Assembly (NCBI RefSeq): GCF_900231165.1
Contig: NZ_LT960614.1
Coordinates: 2,974,550 to 3,038,549 of the forward strand
From: Hartmannibacter diazotrophicus
GTDB taxonomy: Bacteria > Pseudomonadota > Alphaproteobacteria > Rhizobiales > Pleomorphomonadaceae
Direction: 5' to 3'
Length of the DNA: 64,000 nt
The notes under the pieces are model-generated. The model was not told the DNA's origin and did no database searches. It saw only the letters and a program-made list of their open reading frames with translations. A program made the position numbers and the translations under genes. Numbering within the stretch: position 1 is the first letter of the stretch; each line of letters opens with the position of its first letter. Shown one piece after another: positions 10,279 to 18,693 of this stretch.

Positions 10279-12445
10279 GAGACTGTCCGCGTCCTGACAA
10301 TGACGGATTCGTCATGAAATACTGATGGGCGTTGAACGGTTCCTCGCCCTCTTCCAAGACGATGCGCTCGTGGCTCCCGTCTCCCAGCAACCGCCAGCTT
10401 TGCTGGTTGTCGCGCATGTTGGCGACCATGATCTGGTCGAGGACCTGATCATGGACCGTACGGGTCGTCAGCGGAACGATGGCCTCCACCCTTCGGTCGA
10501 GATTGCGAGGCATCAGATCCGCCGAACCGATGTAGACCTTCGCGCGGTCGGAGGGAAGCCCGTGACCGTTGCCGAAACAGTAGATGCGGCTGTGTTCCAG
10601 GAAGCGGCCGACGATGGATTTGACCCGGATATTGTCTGAAAGTCCCGGGACTCCGGGCCTGAGACAGCAAATTCCGCGCACGACGATATCGACCTGCACA
10701 CCCATGCGACTGGCGTCGTAGAGCGCGTCGATAATCTGTGGATCGACGAGCGAGTTCATCTTGAACCAGATCTGCGCCGGCCGGCCGGCCTTCAGATGCT
10801 CGACCTCCGCAATGATATTGTCGATGATCGTCTTGCGCAGCGTCAGCGGCGAGAGCCCGATCACCGACAGCTTCTGCGGTTCGGCATAGCCGGTGATGAA
10901 ATTGAAGATGCGGGCGACGTCGTGGGCGATCGTCTTGTCGGCGGTGAAGAAGGACAGGTCCGTGTAGATCCTGGCGGTGATGGGGTGATAGTTGCCCGTT
11001 CCGATGTGGCAGTAGGTGGCAAGGCCCTCGGCCTCGCGCCTGACCACCATCGACAGCTTGGCATGGGTCTTCAATTCCAGGAATCCGAAGACCACCTGCA
11101 CGCCGGCCCTCTCCAGATCGCGCGCCCAGCGAATATTCGCCTCTTCGTCGAAACGGGCTTTCAGTTCCACGAGTGCCGTCACCGACTTGCCGGCCTCGGC
11201 CGCCTCGATCAGCCAGCGCACGATCGGGCTGTCGTTCGACGTGCGATAGAGCGTCTGCTTGATGGCGATGACGTCCGGATCGAGCGCCGCCTGCCGCAGA
11301 TACTGCACAACCACGTCGAAGGATTCGTAAGGATGGTGGATCACCAGGTCCTTTTGACGGATGGCGGCAAAGCAGTCGCCGCCATGCTCGCGCACCCGCT
11401 CCGGGTAGCGCGGCGTGTAGGGCGTGAATTTCAACTCGGGCCGGTCGAGCCCCACAAGCTGGCTGAGTTCGTTGAGCGCGAGCGCACCATCGACGAGGAA
11501 CATCTCGTCCGGTGAGGAGCCAAGCGCGTGCGCCACGAAGTTGCGCAAGGTGACCGGCGTCGCGGATTCGAACTCCAGCCGAATCACGGACCCGCGCCGG
11601 CGCCGCTTCAAGGCCGTTTCGAACAGGCGGACGAGATCCTCCGCCTCTTCCTCGACTTCCAGGTCGCTGTCGCGCACCACCCGGAAGGCACCCTGCCCGC
11701 GCACCTTGTAGCCGGGAAAAAGCCGCGACGTGAACAGGCTGACAAGCTGCTCCATCATGATGAAGCGCGCGACGCCCGGCTCCTCCGGCCGATCCGGCAG
11801 GCGCACGAAGCGGTCGATCTTGGAGGCCATGCGGATCAGCGCGTTCATCCGCTCGCCATCCCGGTTGCGCTCAAGCTCCAGGGCCAGCGAGAAACCGAGA
11901 TTGGGAATGAAGGGGAACGGATGCGCCGGGTCGATGGCGAGCGGCGTAAGAACGGGAAAGATCGACGCCAGGAAGAAATCGTCAATCCAGTCCAACTCGT
12001 CCTTGGTGAGTTCCTCGGCCATGACGATGACGATGCCGTCGTCGCGCAGCATTCCGCGCAGCGAAACCCACTGGGCCTGCTGGGCGGCAGCAAGATCGGA
12101 CGCGGCCACGAGAATCCGGCTGAGCTGCTCGACGGGGCTCAGGCCATCGATGCTCGGCGTCGTGATGCCTTCACGCACCTGCCCCTTGAGGCCCGCGACG
12201 CGCACCATAAAGAACTCGTCGAGATTGTTTGCCGAGATGGAGAGAAAGCGCAGCCGCTCCAGGATCGGATGGTTGGGATTGTCCGATTCTTCCAGGACCC
12301 GGCGATTGAACCCGAGCCAGGAGAGCTCGCGATTGATGAACCGCTCCGGCATATGGCGCAGTTCTAACTCTGGCAGCGTGCTTGCGTCGTCGGCCACCTC
12401 CTGCGGCTGAGGCATTTCCTCGGCTGCGACCTCTGCGACTGCCAT
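10229..12445 (-). CDS. ppk: Polyphosphate kinase PPK1
   Basis: Predicted 738-residue PPK1, reversibly transferring ATP gamma-phosphate to inorganic polyphosphate. The N domain opens [19 protein letters not shown] and the head domain follows. The two phospholipase-D-like C1/C2 domains hold [12 protein letters not shown] (autophosphorylated His region) and [20 protein letters not shown]. The start at 12445 ([10 protein letters not shown]) is chosen for its strong GGAGGGGAAGG ribosome site; upstream extension is poor. The length is normal. It overlaps ppx by 50 bp and lies 148 bp downstream of hdaA. Confidence 0.96.
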   Translation of the reverse strand: MAVAEVAAEEMPQPQEVADDASTLPELELRHMPERFINRELSWLGFNRRVLEESDNPNHPILERLRFLSISANNLDEFFMVRVAGLKGQVREGITTPSIDGLSPVEQLSRILVAASDLAAAQQAQWVSLRGMLRDDGIVIVMAEELTKDELDWIDDFFLASIFPVLTPLAIDPAHPFPFIPNLGFSLALELERNRDGERMNALIRMASKIDRFVRLPDRPEEPGVARFIMMEQLVSLFTSRLFPGYKVRGQGAFRVVRDSDLEVEEEAEDLVRLFETALKRRRRGSVIRLEFESATPVTLRNFVAHALGSSPDEMFLVDGALALNELSQLVGLDRPELKFTPYTPRYPERVREHGGDCFAAIRQKDLVIHHPYESFDVVVQYLRQAALDPDVIAIKQTLYRTSNDSPIVRWLIEAAEAGKSVTALVELKARFDEEANIRWARDLERAGVQVVFGFLELKTHAKLSMVVRREAEGLATYCHIGTGNYHPITARIYTDLSFFTADKTIAHDVARIFNFITGYAEPQKLSVIGLSPLTLRKTIIDNIIAEVEHLKAGRPAQIWFKMNSLVDPQIIDALYDASRMGVQVDIVVRGICCLRPGVPGLSDNIRVKSIVGRFLEHSRIYCFGNGHGLPSDRAKVYIGSADLMPRNLDRRVEAIVPLTTRTVHDQVLDQIMVANMRDNQQSWRLLGDGSHERIVLEEGEEPFNAHQYFMTNPSLSGRGQSLETDSPKPILRRSRRT

Positions 12446-12593
12446 TGACCTTCCCCTCCAATTCAGAAATGTCGTTGATTTTAGCCATGCAATATGAAGT
12501 TTCCAAAGCGACATTCAATAAATTGACCTCTCCGGGAGGATCGATGTCGGGCCCGCCGAGGCACTGCAGCATGGTGCACCGCCCGGCAAACAC

Positions 12594-13289
12594 TCAATCC
12601 TCCGGCTCCAGCGCCTGCAGGAGCCTTGCGACGAGAGGCCGTGTCAGCCGGCGCCCGAGCGACAGCGACGCCGTGTCGAGGACATCGACCATCCGGTTCG
12701 CGGCCGCAAACGAGCGCTCCATCCGGGGCAATAGATAGTCGATCACGTTCCGGTCGACCTCGATCTGCCGGTCGGCAAAAAGTTTGACGAGAACCCGCGC
12801 CAGCAGGTCGTCGTCGGGCGGGCCGAGCCTTGCGGGCTGGGCCGCGCGCAGCCTGGAAAGCAAATCGGGAAGCGTCAGCCCCCAGTTGCCGGGCTCCTCG
12901 CGGGCCGTCACGAGCAGGAACGTCTGCTCCTCTCGCACGGCGTTGACGAGGTGGAACAGCGCGGTTTCATCGACGGCAAGCCCCTCGCCTTCGCGCCCGT
13001 CGGCATCCTCGACGACCACGGCGCCGGCCGCGGCGAGCGCCAGCGGATCATGGCGCACGAGGTCGGGCGCCTTCACGATCAGCGCCCCCGACCGCTCGGC
13101 AAAGACCCGGGCAAGATGCGATTTGCCCGACCCGGCCGGTCCTGAGAGGACCGTCACCGGCGAGGGCCAGTCCGGCCAGCGGTCGATGACGGCGACCGCC
13201 GCTTGATTCGACGCACCGGCAATGAAATCGGCCCGTCCGACGGCAGCCGCGTGCGCGAGCGGGATCGGAAGCTGGCGAAGGAGCGTCAT
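12594..13289 (-). CDS. hdaA: HdaA: DnaA-like regulator of replication initiation
   Basis: 231-residue AAA+ protein resembling DnaA domain III without a DnaA DNA-binding domain IV. In Caulobacter and relatives HdaA, with the DNA clamp, stimulates ATP hydrolysis by DnaA and limits over-initiation. The Walker A motif is LSGPAGSGKSHLARVF (about residues 48-63) and the Walker B equivalent is AVVVEDAD. The C-terminus has the arginine-rich AAA+ lid segment RSFAAANRMVDVLD. It overlaps the AI-2E permease gene by 4 bp (ATGA). The linkage with purMN and ppk/ppx is standard in Rhizobiales. Confidence 0.93.
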   Translation of the reverse strand: MTLLRQLPIPLAHAAAVGRADFIAGASNQAAVAVIDRWPDWPSPVTVLSGPAGSGKSHLARVFAERSGALIVKAPDLVRHDPLALAAAGAVVVEDADGREGEGLAVDETALFHLVNAVREEQTFLLVTAREEPGNWGLTLPDLLSRLRAAQPARLGPPDDDLLARVLVKLFADRQIEVDRNVIDYLLPRMERSFAAANRMVDVLDTASLSLGRRLTRPLVARLLQALEPED

Positions 13290-14404
13290 GGGATGTCCTC
13301 CGCCTCCGTCTTGCCGGCTCGCAGCGATTGCATCGGGCCTGAAGGCGGCTGGCCGAGATAAAGCGGGCTTTCCAGATACTGCCCGAGGCTGAAGCGGATC
13401 AGTACCGCGACGACCGTCGAGGCCGGAACCGCGATCAGCATCCCGACGAAACCGAAGAGCGAGCCGAAGGCGAAGAGGGCGAACATCAGCCAGACAGGAT
13501 GCAGCCCGACCGAATTGCCGATGAGTTTCGGCTGCAGGACGTTGCCCTCGATGAACTGGCCGACGGCGAAAATGCCGACCACGGCGGCAATCATCGTCCA
13601 GTCCGGCCAGAACTGGACGATGGCGACACCGACGGAAACGACCGCGCCGATCGTCGCGCCGACATAGGGAATGAAGCTGATGAGGCCGATGCCGATGCCG
13701 ATCAGGAAGCCGAACTTGAGGCCGACGAGGACGAGCGCGGTCGCATAGTAGATCCCGAGCAGAAGGCAGACGGAGACCTGCCCGCGCACGAAGTTGGAAA
13801 CGCCCGCATCCATTTCGCGGGCAAGCATGCGGATCGTCGGCGCATAGTCACGCGGCAGAAGCCCGTCGATCTTGGCGACCATGCGGTCCCAGTCGAGCAG
13901 CATGTAGAAGGCGATGACCGGCATCAGAACCAGAAAGGACAGCACCGACATGATCGCCTGTCCGCCCGAGAGCAGCGACTTGGCAAGGCCGGTCATGAAG
14001 GTCGTCGCCTCGTTGATCATGCCGCCGACCGAGGAGCGCAGATCCTCCTGCGAGATGTGCAGGGCCGAGGCGATTCTGGGTCCTGCCCTTTCGACGATGA
14101 AGGACTGCAGCCAGTTGAAGAGATCCGGCAGGCTCGTGATCAGCGCCGCAAGCTGATTGGTTAGCAGCGGAAGGATCAGCAGGAGGGCGACCGCCACCAC
14201 GACCAGGAACAGCAGCACGATGACCAGCGTCGCGAGAAGGCGGGAGAGCCCCAACCGCTCCAGTTTGTCGGCGACCGGGTCGACAAGATAGGCGAGCGCC
14301 ATGCCGGCGACGAACGGCAGCAGGATCGACGAAAAGACGAAGAGGAACAGCAGAACCCCTACCGCCGCCAGTGTCCAGAACAGGATTTTCGTCTTCAGTT
14401 GCAA
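13286..14404 (-). CDS. AI-2E family transporter (PerM/TqsA-like membrane protein)
   Basis: 372-residue polytopic membrane protein of the AI-2 exporter/PerM superfamily. Several hydrophobic helices are visible: the N-terminal FWTLAAVGVLLFLFVFSSILL, then LATLVIVLLFLVVVAVALLL, and C-terminal helices including GFLIGIGIGLISFIPYVG. The PYVGATIGAVVSV and EGNVLQPKLIGNSVGLHPV blocks are family hallmarks. The frame uses TTG at 14404 (TTG CAA CTG AAG). Substrates of most members are unknown, and the AI-2 name does not prove signal export. It is translationally coupled to hdaA. Confidence 0.92.
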   Translation of the reverse strand: MQLKTKILFWTLAAVGVLLFLFVFSSILLPFVAGMALAYLVDPVADKLERLGLSRLLATLVIVLLFLVVVAVALLLILPLLTNQLAALITSLPDLFNWLQSFIVERAGPRIASALHISQEDLRSSVGGMINEATTFMTGLAKSLLSGGQAIMSVLSFLVLMPVIAFYMLLDWDRMVAKIDGLLPRDYAPTIRMLAREMDAGVSNFVRGQVSVCLLLGIYYATALVLVGLKFGFLIGIGIGLISFIPYVGATIGAVVSVGVAIVQFWPDWTMIAAVVGIFAVGQFIEGNVLQPKLIGNSVGLHPVWLMFALFAFGSLFGFVGMLIAVPASTVVAVLIRFSLGQYLESPLYLGQPPSGPMQSLRAGKTEAEDIP

Positions 14405-14472
14405 GGCGCAGCGCTCTCGTTTCTCGCTTCATTCGCGGGGAATGGGCCGGGAACAGGCATTCGCCTCGTCCG

Positions 14473-15036
14473 TCACGACGGTTCCGCCATATGTCTCATC
14501 CACGATACGAGGTAGGCCCCCGCGGAGGCCATCGTCAAGACGCTGACCAGGATGGCCCCGAAATCGATGAGACCCGGAACGCTCCAATAGTCGGCAAGAC
14601 CGGCGAGAACCAGCGTCACATAACCGATCTGGGCGACTGTGTTGACCTTCGAGACCATGATCGGCTCGATGGCCACCGGCCGGTCCATCAGCCACGCGAG
14701 CACGACGCCGCCAACGATGAGCACGTCACGGCTGAAGACCAGCACCACGAGCCAGGCCGGAATGACCCCGACCAGCCCCAGCGTGCCGAAAGCCGAAAGA
14801 AGCAGGCTCTTGTCGGCGACCGGGTCGAGATAGGCGCCAAGCTCGCTCGTCTGGTTGAAGTGACGGGCAATGGCCCCGTCAATGCCGTCCGACACACCGG
14901 CGACGACAAAGAACAGCATCGCAAGGTGAAAGTCCCGGTCGAGCATCAGGAGAATGAAGGCCGGAACGGCCACGAGACGCAGAATGGTGATGATATTGGG
15001 AATTGTCACGCCGATGGTCCCGATTGCACAACTCAT
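14473..15036 (-). CDS. CDP-alcohol phosphatidyltransferase (PgsA-like)
   Basis: 187-residue integral membrane enzyme of phospholipid synthesis, most likely making phosphatidylglycerol-phosphate from CDP-diacylglycerol and glycerol-3-phosphate. The complete signature is present: DGIDGAIAR, eight residues, then GAYLDPVADK. Four to six hydrophobic segments are visible (ITILRLVAVPAFILLML, LVVLVFSRDVLIVGGVVLAW and others). The start may be ATG at 15036 (MSCAIGTIG) or GTG at 15009 (TIPNIITILRLV, the usual PgsA opening). Because a second PgsA-like protein is common in this order, the gene symbol is withheld. Confidence 0.9.
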   Translation of the reverse strand: MSCAIGTIGVTIPNIITILRLVAVPAFILLMLDRDFHLAMLFFVVAGVSDGIDGAIARHFNQTSELGAYLDPVADKSLLLSAFGTLGLVGVIPAWLVVLVFSRDVLIVGGVVLAWLMDRPVAIEPIMVSKVNTVAQIGYVTLVLAGLADYWSVPGLIDFGAILVSVLTMASAGAYLVSWMRHMAEPS

Positions 15037-15630
15037 ATCTGGGGGTGAAGCCAGGCCGATGGAAGGCCGATCTTCGGCGCACGCGCTGCCGCGGCAATGA
15101 AATCCGGCGGCCGCCCTCTCGCGGCGGCGGAAATTCGCACAGTCGCGCCCCCCGACCACCGGCCGCGAACTTGGCGTCGCCGTCCGATTTCTCGCCTGCG
15201 ACGATGTTGCACGCCTGCTCGAGGCAACGTCATTCCGTGCGCCAGTCGAGCATTTGCAACCGGATTCACGGGACCGCAAAGAGATTGTCTCCACAGCGGA
15301 GAAAATACCCAACGAAGCGCATGATTAAATTTCGGGCACTGGTGAGATCATGCATTTTATTCATTTTAAATCGATTTGATTCATTTGTGGGATAATTTAT
15401 ACCAGATTTGATCACATGAATCGCAGCATATGAAATCACATTTTCAGACAATTTATTCGAAGACTACGAAATATATACTTACATAATACGGAATGCTTCA
15501 AATAATGACACGGAATGTTGTTTGAGACATGATCCGCCGCCGGCCATTCGACTTTGATTCATGCAGTAATTTGAATGTGAGCGATGGCCGCAAGAGTAAA
15601 TCGCCTGCAAGCAGGCACTGGGAGGGAATC
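15037..15630. other. 594-bp divergent intergenic region with AT-rich core
   Basis: No convincing gene is seen. The part from about 15310 to 15530 is strikingly AT-rich for this GC-rich window. It contains several copies of GATTCAT or its complement ATGAATC (near 15376, 15416 and 15554). A possible sigma70-like element GATAATTTAT lies near 15391. It sits between the PgsA-like gene (minus) and the DUF1097 gene (plus), so it probably holds one or two promoters and regulator sites. Confidence 0.6.
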
Positions 15631-16131
15631 ATGAATCTCGTAACGGCATTGGCCATCGTGATTGGCGTCCTCGGCGCGATCGCAACCTATATCTTCGTTG
15701 GCAACGTGACCGGACTCGGACTGCAGATCTGGGCCTGCTTCATCGCTTGGGCGAGCTTTTTCCATTGCGGCGGCGGCGAAGCCGGCCTGAAGGCGACGAT
15801 CCCGGCGAATGTCTGGGGCTCGCTGGTCGCCACCGTGGCGCTGATCCTGATCGGCCAGATGTCGGGGGGCAGCGTGCCGATGATTGCCGTGATCGTCGGC
15901 GTCACCGTCTTCATCCTGATCCTGGGCGCTCATGTCGCGCTGCTCAGCGCCATTCCGGCCGCCGTCTATGGCTACGCCTGCACCGCCGCCTTCGGCCTGC
16001 TGGTTGCCGGCGCCGACCCGATGTCGGCCGCGGTCCAGACCAGCCCGTTCCTCAACATCTCGATCTCGATGATCATTGGCGCGATCTTCGGCTACGTCTC
16101 CGGCAAGATTGCCGGCGCGATCGCCAAGTAA
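15631..16131 (+). CDS. DUF1097 inner-membrane protein
   Basis: 166-residue protein made almost wholly of hydrophobic segments, about five transmembrane helices: VTALAIVIGVLGAIATYIFV, LGLQIWACFIAWASFF, WGSLVATVALILIGQM, MIAVIVGVTVFILILG and a C-terminal SISMIIGAIFGYVSGKIAG. Spacing of the small residues and the FFHCGGGEAGLK turn fit the DUF1097 (YcdZ-like) family, whose function is unknown. The start is fixed by a strong GGAGGGAATC ribosome site before the ATG at 15631. It is monocistronic, followed directly by a strong terminator, and preceded by the AT-rich spacer, which suggests specific regulation. Confidence 0.8.
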   Translation: MNLVTALAIVIGVLGAIATYIFVGNVTGLGLQIWACFIAWASFFHCGGGEAGLKATIPANVWGSLVATVALILIGQMSGGSVPMIAVIVGVTVFILILGAHVALLSAIPAAVYGYACTAAFGLLVAGADPMSAAVQTSPFLNISISMIIGAIFGYVSGKIAGAIAK

Positions 16132-16152
16132 GCACTAACCAAGCACGAGCAC

Positions 16153-16186
16153 GCCTCCGGCCGATCCAGGCCGGGGGCTTTTTTTT
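16153..16186 (+). terminator. Rho-independent terminator after DUF1097 gene
   Basis: A 10-bp stem (GCCTCCGGCC with GGCCGGGGGC, one G-U pair) and a 6-nt loop are followed by eight T residues, starting 21 bp after the stop codon. Clear intrinsic terminator. Confidence 0.92.
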
Positions 16187-16362
16187 GCCGTTCAGAGGGC
16201 CGCAACCGCCGTTGTCCGCCAGTCAGGACGGCCACGGCCCCGCAAAACCCGCGTTCACGGGGGATTGCCGTAACCGATCCTGTCATTTCGACTTGTCAAA
16301 TGCCGCGATTGCTGGTTTCTCCCGCCCATCATGGATTGGCCCCCTTGCCAAGGACAGGAACG

Positions 16363-17430
16363 ATGAGCGACGGGCGCAACGGCCTTACCTACCGCGACGC
16401 GGGCGTGGACATCGATGCGGGCAACCTGCTCGTCGAACGCATCAAGCCTCTCGTCAAGGCGACCCGCCGCTCCGGCGCCGATGCCGACATCGGCGGCTTT
16501 GGCGGCGTCTTCGATCCGCGCGCGGCCGGCTTCAAGGACCCTGTGCTCGTGGCGGCCAACGACGGCGTCGGCACCAAGCTGCGCGTTGCCATCGAGGCGA
16601 ACATCCACGCCAGCGTCGGCATCGACCTCGTCGCCATGTCGGTCAACGATCTCGTCGTCCAGGGCGCCGAGCCGCTCTTCTTCCTCGACTATTTCGCCAC
16701 CGGGCACCTTTCGGTGGAAACTGCGACCGATGTCGTCGCCGGCATCGCCGAAGGCTGCCGGATCGCCGGCTGCGCCCTGATCGGCGGCGAGACGGCCGAA
16801 ATGCCGGGCATGTATGCCGACGGCGACTACGACCTCGCTGGCTTTGCCGTCGGCGCGGCCGAGCGCGGCACGCTGCTGCCGCGCGCCGATGTCGGACCCG
16901 GCGACATTCTCCTCGGCCTTGCCTCCTCCGGCGTCCACTCGAACGGCTTCTCGCTGGTGCGGCGGATCGTCGAGCGCGAGGGACTGTCCTATGCCGATCC
17001 CTGCCCCTTCGAGGACGGCAAAACGCTCGGTGAGGCGCTGCTCGAACCAACCCGCATCTATGTGAAGCCGCTTCTTGCCGCGCTGAAGGCGACGAACTGC
17101 ATCAAGGCCCTTGCCCACATCACCGGCGGCGGCTTCGTCGACAACATTCCGCGCGTGCTGCCAAAGGGCGTCTCGGTGCGCGTCGATCTCGATGCGGTTC
17201 CCTCCCTTCCGGTCTTCGGCTGGCTCGCCAAGGCTGGCGGCCTCGATCAGGCCGAGATGGTGCGCACCTTCAACTGCGGCATCGGCATGGTGATCGCCGT
17301 TGCCGAAGACGCCGTGCCGGACGTGACCAACATCCTCTCCGAACACGGCGAGACGGTCGTCCAGCTCGGTGCCCTGGAGGCCGACGACGAGGGGCCGCGC
17401 ACGCTCTTTTCCGGCTCGCTGGGCCTGTGA
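16363..17430 (+). CDS. purM: Phosphoribosylformylglycinamidine cyclo-ligase (AIR synthetase)
   Basis: 355-residue ATP-dependent enzyme making aminoimidazole ribonucleotide from FGAM in purine synthesis. Family blocks are [12 protein letters not shown] at the N-terminus, [48 protein letters not shown] and [16 protein letters not shown]. The start at 16363 ([12 protein letters not shown]) is preferred over 21 further upstream residues because it has an AGGA ribosome site and the normal PurM beginning. The stop overlaps the most upstream purN start (GTGA). Confidence 0.97.
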   Translation: MSDGRNGLTYRDAGVDIDAGNLLVERIKPLVKATRRSGADADIGGFGGVFDPRAAGFKDPVLVAANDGVGTKLRVAIEANIHASVGIDLVAMSVNDLVVQGAEPLFFLDYFATGHLSVETATDVVAGIAEGCRIAGCALIGGETAEMPGMYADGDYDLAGFAVGAAERGTLLPRADVGPGDILLGLASSGVHSNGFSLVRRIVEREGLSYADPCPFEDGKTLGEALLEPTRIYVKPLLAALKATNCIKALAHITGGGFVDNIPRVLPKGVSVRVDLDAVPSLPVFGWLAKAGGLDQAEMVRTFNCGIGMVIAVAEDAVPDVTNILSEHGETVVQLGALEADDEGPRTLFSGSLGL

Positions 17431-18098
17431 CGGAGCGAGCGGTGAAGAAGCTCCGTATCGGCATCCTGATCTCGGGCGGCGGCTCCAACATGGCCGCGCT
17501 CGTGAAGGCAGCCGGCGAAGCGGACTTTCCGGCGGAAGTCGCGGTGGTGGTCTCCAACCGCGCCGGCGCAGGCGGCCTTGCCAAGGCTGAGGCCGCGGGC
17601 ATCGCGACTGCCGTCATCGACCACAAGGCCTTCCCGGATCGCGAGGCCTTCGACGCGGCGATCGACGAGACGCTCGCAGCCCACGGCGTCGAGTTCGTCT
17701 GCCTTGCCGGCTTCATGCGCCTTTTGACGGAAGGCTTCGTCACCCGCTGGCACAACCGGATGATCAACATCCACCCGGCGCTGCTTCCCCTCTTCAAGGG
17801 ACTCAACACCCACCAGCGCGCGCTCGACGCCGGGGTGAAGTTTCACGGCGCGACGGTCCATTTCGTCCGCTTCGGCATGGACGAAGGCCCCATCATCGCC
17901 CAGGGCGCGGTGCCTGTGCTCGCCAGCGACGATGCGGCAACGCTGGCCGCCCGTGTTCTTGGCGCCGAGCATCGCATCTATCCGCTGGCCCTCAGGCTCG
18001 TCGCCTCGGGCCGCGCCCGTGTCGAGGGCGAGAAAGTCGTCTGCGAGGACATGGGCGAACCGCCCGGCGCCATGATCTGGCCGTCCGAAACGACGTGA
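17427..18098 (+). CDS. purN: Phosphoribosylglycinamide formyltransferase
   Basis: 223-residue folate-dependent GAR transformylase, adding a formyl group from 10-formyl-THF. The N-terminal [12 protein letters not shown] binds phosphate. The catalytic trio is visible in the block [18 protein letters not shown] (Asn, His) and in the Asp of [17 protein letters not shown] at 17427 overlaps the purM stop; a second in-frame GTG at 17442 has a better GGAG ribosome site and may be the true start, five residues shorter. It forms a two-gene purine operon with purM. Confidence 0.96.
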   Translation: MTERAVKKLRIGILISGGGSNMAALVKAAGEADFPAEVAVVVSNRAGAGGLAKAEAAGIATAVIDHKAFPDREAFDAAIDETLAAHGVEFVCLAGFMRLLTEGFVTRWHNRMINIHPALLPLFKGLNTHQRALDAGVKFHGATVHFVRFGMDEGPIIAQGAVPVLASDDAATLAARVLGAEHRIYPLALRLVASGRARVEGEKVVCEDMGEPPGAMIWPSETT

Positions 18099-18185
18099 GG
18101 CGCCGCCCGTCTCCGGATCGGCGCCTCCTGTTCGCTCGCAAGAACGCCCCTTCGACCTCCGGGGAGGCCGGGAGCGTTCCGGGCC

Positions 18186-18527
18186 TTATGACTTGAAGCA
18201 GGCCTCGATGCCCCGGCGCACGGCCAGATCCTGCGATCCGGTGATGGCGCCGCCGCGAGCCAGCGTGTAGGGCTCCGGCACTTCCTTGATGGCCTTCGAC
18301 GCCGCACATTCGCATGAAGAGATCATGCGATCGCGGTTCTGGTCCTTCAGGACGCTGTACTGGCGATAGACACACGCGTCGAGCAGCTTGCGCTCCATCA
18401 TGGAGCGGGTAACGGTTTCGCCGTCCGATCCTTTCGGCGGAGGCACGGAGGATTTTCCGGTGGTGTTGCAGGCGGCCAGAAGCAGAACAAGGGCAGGAAC
18501 CACAAGGCGTGACGGCTTGGTCATCAT
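18186..18527 (-). CDS. Small predicted lipoprotein, unknown function
   Basis: 113-residue predicted lipoprotein. Two adjacent ATGs (18527 and 18524) open MMTKPSRLVVPALVLLLAAC, so the signal peptide ends in the lipobox LLAAC at about residue 20. The mature part has four further cysteines (LLDACVYRQYS, SSCECAASKA, GIEACFKS). That many in about 90 residues suggests two disulfides in the periplasm. The sequence does not place it in a family I recognise. It converges with purN. Confidence 0.75.
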   Translation of the reverse strand: MMTKPSRLVVPALVLLLAACNTTGKSSVPPPKGSDGETVTRSMMERKLLDACVYRQYSVLKDQNRDRMISSCECAASKAIKEVPEPYTLARGGAITGSQDLAVRRGIEACFKS

Positions 18528-18693
18528 CTCTCGCTTAGGGTCTTGGGAAAACCGGTATGGCGAATTTTGCATGCCATGACGCGCCGACGAGCGCAATGGC
18601 AGGACTGCGGCAGAAAGGCCGCAGTTGTTGACAAATCCGGCGGATGGAAGGGCAATCCGCCTGCTGGAAGGCCCGTCCAGTTTCCAAGCCAGC

